Source: an uncultured Acetatifactor sp.
GTDB taxonomy: Bacteria > Bacillota > Clostridia > Lachnospirales > Lachnospiraceae
DNA: 64,000 nt
Direction: 5' to 3'
Assembly: GCA_947630715.1 (NCBI GenBank)
Contig: CANRIP010000002.1
Coordinates: 1-64,000, forward strand
The position numbers and the translations under genes were made by a program. Shown piece after piece: positions 61,782 through 64,000 of the stretch. The notes beneath the pieces were generated by a model. That model worked only from the letters and a program-made list of their open reading frames with translations, did not search any database and was not told where the DNA came from. Position 1 is the stretch's first letter. Each line of letters starts with the position of its first letter.

Positions 61782-61916
61782 CATTTCCTAATTATCGATA
61801 ATCCCCAAGTATCCTTTGAAGTAATAAATAATCCTATCTTTCCCCAACTATCAATAATCAGGAATTATTCTTTATTTATAATGTATTACAAATCTAACAG
61901 ATAACATTTAATTATC
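61782..61916 (-). repeat. Right arm of the long inverted repeat (135 bp)
   Basis: Reverse complement of 58982-59133 over its full length apart from the missing 15-bp unit, two one-base gaps and about four substitutions. It starts 36 bp upstream of the TIR-GNAT start codon. The two arms therefore form matching leaders for two unrelated, convergent genes. Confidence 0.93.
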
Positions 61917-61929
61917 CCTCAAATAAAAT

Positions 61930-61979
61930 AGCGGCCTGGCAGGCTGGTGTTTTCGGCTGCCGAGTGCCGCTATAAATTT
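61930..61979. terminator. GC-rich hairpin between the inverted repeat and the recombinase
   Basis: AGCGGC (61930-61935) pairs with GCCGCT (61966-61971) with an inner GGCAG/CTGCC stem. T-rich flanks exist on both sides, so it may stop transcription in either direction, including that coming from the recombinase toward the TIR gene. Confidence 0.6.
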
Positions 61980-62900
61980 TTATATATGAAAATCTTTTCT
62001 GGGGTGTTTTTCTGTTAGAATATTCCTTTGCTTTGACATAGCCACATGGGTATAGATTTCTGTAATATGAATTGAGCTGTGGCCCAGCATTTCTTGAATA
62101 TAACGTATGTCGACGTCTGCTTCCAACAGACTGGTGGCAAAGGTGTGGCGGAACATGTGAGGCGTGATATGTAATTCTATGGCGGCAAGGGCAGCATATT
62201 TGTTGATCATCCGTCTGACGCTTTGATCGGACAACGCACGGCCGTTTTGGTTTACAAAAAAGAAATTGTTATTTTGAATTTGCGGGAAAAAAGTTCTTTC
62301 ATAATCTTCCAATACATGAATAACGTCATCGTTTCCAATTTGCAGCCGGCGTTCCTTCGCTCCTTTTCCATAGATGAGAATGCTCTGTTCCTGTAAATTG
62401 ATATCTTCTTTTTTGAGAGAGCAGAGTTCGGAAATTCTGATTCCCGTAGCAAAAAGCAGTTCAATTACGGCAGCGTCCCGTAACGCGTTTTTTTGCTGGT
62501 ATGCTGTGGGCGCTTCGCTGCGTTGCCTGTATATCACTGACAAAAGTGATTCAATGGTGTGTAGGGGAATGACTCTTGGCAGGGTGATTGGTTCGCGGAA
62601 TTTTAGCTGCATTTTATTAAAGGGATTCCGCTCGATGATATCTCTGTATTCAAAATAATGAAAAAGCGCTTTGACAGAGGCAATTTTCCGTTTCACAGTC
62701 TTCGCTTTATAATGTTGATGCAAAGCAGAAACATACTGCTCTAAGATTGCCACATCGATTTGCGCCACATGGGAAACAGGGATACAGTTCACAAACTGGC
62801 TTAGATCGATTCGATACGCTTTTAATGTTTTGCGGTCAAGTCTTTTCTGATTTTGACAGTAGTCCAAATAATTGTCAATGAGTGTTGGTAAATCGTTCAT
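61980..62900 (-). CDS. Tyrosine recombinase (XerC/D-like integrase)
   Basis: A 306-aa recombinase. The SAM-like core-binding domain covers 1-95 (TLIDNYLDYCQNQKRLDRKTLKAYRIDL); the catalytic domain follows. Active-site residues are R155 (GIRISE), K182 (GKGAKERR), H248 and R251 (HMFRHT), H274 (MLGHSS) and Y283 (EIYTHV), all in place. GGAGG nine bases upstream fixes the start. It lies 64 bp from the right arm of the inverted repeat and is transcribed toward it, the usual position for the recombinase of an invertible element. It could instead integrate the whole island. Confidence 0.88.
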   Translation of the reverse strand: MNDLPTLIDNYLDYCQNQKRLDRKTLKAYRIDLSQFVNCIPVSHVAQIDVAILEQYVSALHQHYKAKTVKRKIASVKALFHYFEYRDIIERNPFNKMQLKFREPITLPRVIPLHTIESLLSVIYRQRSEAPTAYQQKNALRDAAVIELLFATGIRISELCSLKKEDINLQEQSILIYGKGAKERRLQIGNDDVIHVLEDYERTFFPQIQNNNFFFVNQNGRALSDQSVRRMINKYAALAAIELHITPHMFRHTFATSLLEADVDIRYIQEMLGHSSIHITEIYTHVAMSKQRNILTEKHPRKDFHI

Positions 62901-63202
62901 GTGTACTTTCCTCCTGAAAAAGTTGTGATGTTAGCTGCCTAACGGCCAGCTAGGGCTGACCGTTTCATTGCTTTTTTAGTGTAACAGACTTTAGGGATAT
63001 GTTATATCACTACCTTAACAGCATTCAACCGAACATAGGGATATCGTAACAGCAGGGTTATCGCCCGCGGAGAGGGTATTGTTGCTGAATGCAGCCGTAT
63101 AGGAGGGGCTGTTTGCAGAAAGAAGGATTTCGATGGATGCAAGATGGTGAGAGCAATTCAATGGATACAAGCGGTTAATAATTTGAAGTTGGTTTTCATA
63201 GA
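62901..63202. other. Recombinase control region and mobile-element junction
   Basis: A 24-bp imperfect palindrome (62941-62964: AACGG-c-CAGC ... GCTG-a-CCGTT) lies 40 bp upstream of the tyrosine recombinase and may be an operator. Two copies of TAGGGATAT followed by TAACAGCA are at about 62991 and 63034. GC content rises after 63.03 kb. No gene found; the next mobile element seems to begin here. Confidence 0.45.
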
Positions 63203-63466
63203 ATGGACAAAGACTATGAAAACAGGGAGGTGTTCTTCTCTGTGAACAGGTTTCCCAACGAAAAAAAGAGAAAGCTGCATTATGTGATACATAATCCTAA
63301 TACGGTGGAAGAAACCGCCAAGGTACTGTTGGAGATATTGATACAGGCAAATGCTGGAAAGGTGGAGAGGGGACTGCAACAATCATTAAAATCACTGGGT
63401 TTGACAGAATCCAATATACCACGCGGCAACACCATGGAATCATATAGCAGGGAGAGATCTGTATGA
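63203..63466 (+). CDS. Small protein upstream of the serine recombinase
   Basis: An 87-aa soluble protein: FSVNRFPNEKKRKLHYVIHNPNTVEETAKVLLEILIQANAGKVERGLQQSLKSLG. It overlaps the recombinase start by four bases (ATGA), so they are translationally coupled. It may be an accessory or directionality factor, but I do not recognise a family. The ribosome site is weak. Confidence 0.55.
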   Translation: MDKDYENREVFFSVNRFPNEKKRKLHYVIHNPNTVEETAKVLLEILIQANAGKVERGLQQSLKSLGLTESNIPRGNTMESYSRERSV

Positions 63467-64000
63467 ATATCGCCGCCTATTGTCGCGTTTCCACCGATAA
63501 AACCGACCAGCTCAACAGCCTGGAAACGCAAAAGCAGTTTTTTGCGGAATATACGGAACGCACGGGGGACAACCTTGTGCGTCTCTACGCCGATGAGGGC
63601 ATATCCGGCACCAAAATCAAGAACCGCAGAGAATTCCTGCGCATGATGTCCGATGCGGAGCGCGGACTGTTTGAGCTGGTAGTGGTGAAGGATATTTCCC
63701 GTTTTGCCAGAAATACGGTGGATTTGCTGCAAAATATCCGCAGACTGAAGTCGCTTGGCATTGAAACGCAGTTTTTGACCGCCAATATGACCAGCATGGG
63801 GAACAGTGAGTTTGTGCTGACGATCTTCGGCGCGCTGGCTCAGGAAGAAAGCGCCAATACATCCAAGCGAATCAAGTTCGGAAAAAAAGTGAACGCCGAA
63901 AAAGGGCGTGTCCCCAATTTTGTCTACGGCTATGACAAGACGGTTGGCGATTATTACCATCTGGCTATCAATTCCCGCGAAGCAGGGATCGTCCGGCAGA
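63463..64000 (+). CDS. Large serine recombinase, N-terminal part (continues past the window)
   Basis: The first 179 residues of a resolvase/invertase-type recombinase. The catalytic Ser is in AAYCRVSTDKTDQ near residue 10; LYADEGISGTKIKNRREFLRMM, VVVKDISRFARN (conserved Arg) and FGALAQEESANTSKRIKFG follow. The recombinase domain starts near residue 160 (GRVPNFVYGYDKT). Such proteins move Tn4451/Tn1549-related and other clostridial integrative elements. GGGAGAG precedes the ATG. The gene has GC-rich codons unlike the island to its left, so it belongs to a different element. Confidence 0.9.
   Translation, partial: MNIAAYCRVSTDKTDQLNSLETQKQFFAEYTERTGDNLVRLYADEGISGTKIKNRREFLRMMSDAERGLFELVVVKDISRFARNTVDLLQNIRRLKSLGIETQFLTANMTSMGNSEFVLTIFGALAQEESANTSKRIKFGKKVNAEKGRVPNFVYGYDKTVGDYYHLAINSREAGIVRQ

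Noticed and set aside
1-64000. tRNA, rRNA or common housekeeping RNA genes
   Set aside because: No tRNA T-loop/CCA-like ends or rRNA text was recognised by eye; a tRNAscan or Rfam run would be decisive.

Overview
The window looks like a chromosome segment from a spore-forming, probably motile member of the Lachnospiraceae (Clostridia, Firmicutes). The reasons are GC-rich core genes with strong Gram-positive ribosome sites, a sipL spore-coat gene, a spoIIID remnant, sigma-A promoters, two SigD-type (flagellar sigma) promoters, a VanR/VanS-like pair beside ddl-murF, and ATP-grasp/FCD/DUF1934 families common in that group. This placement is inferred from gene content, not from a marker gene. No rRNA, tRNA or CRISPR array was recognised.

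Region 1 (1-32.7 kb) is core chromosome. It holds a PP2C phosphatase; an aconitase-family hydratase; an SseB-like protein; a SigD-driven calcium-loop protein; a degenerate M23 protein; an amidohydrolase; and a GH9-like lipoprotein. A wall-precursor block follows (ddl, murF, VanRS-like two-component pair), then a GH95 fucosidase, a D,D-carboxypeptidase and an acyltransferase. Next come pyrC-pyrK-pyrD, sipL, a minus-strand block (SigD-driven protein, DUF1934, murI, gntR, ispE), a trigger-factor-like lipoprotein, asnS and an NlpC/P60 hydrolase.

Region 2 (32.7-52.5 kb) starts with a small helical protein, a candidate small RNA and a membrane EAL phosphodiesterase. It continues as a long plus-strand surface-glycan locus: glycosyltransferases, an FdtA/FdtB-like pair for a 3-amino-3,6-dideoxy sugar, GtrA, two SMR/ArnEF-like flippase subunits, two paralogous large membrane proteins, a UGM-like flavoprotein, a Wzz/YveK-like protein and an EpsG-like polymerase. 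It ends with a divergent membrane protein and an LtaS-type enzyme.

Region 3 (52.6-63.0 kb) is an AT-rich accessory island. It begins beside a truncated spoIIID that still has a SigE-type promoter. It carries an XRE repressor with a direct-repeat operator, a small membrane protein, a 1165-aa membrane protein with two PH-like repeats, and a MORN protein. Most striking is a 2.65-kb segment with two convergent genes (a radical SAM/SPASM enzyme and a TIR-GNAT fusion). It is bounded by 135-152-bp near-identical inverted repeats and lies directly next to a tyrosine recombinase, which is the architecture of an invertible cassette. Region 4 (63.2 kb to the end) is the start of another mobile element with a large serine recombinase cut by the window end.

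Repeats worth noting: a two-copy intergenic palindromic element that supplies stop codons and a ribosome site (10.06 and 47.61 kb); purine-rich tandem repeats of 17 and 7 bp, each in a 5' leader just downstream of a good sigma-A promoter; and a 23-bp tandem repeat that starts inside the sensor-kinase gene.
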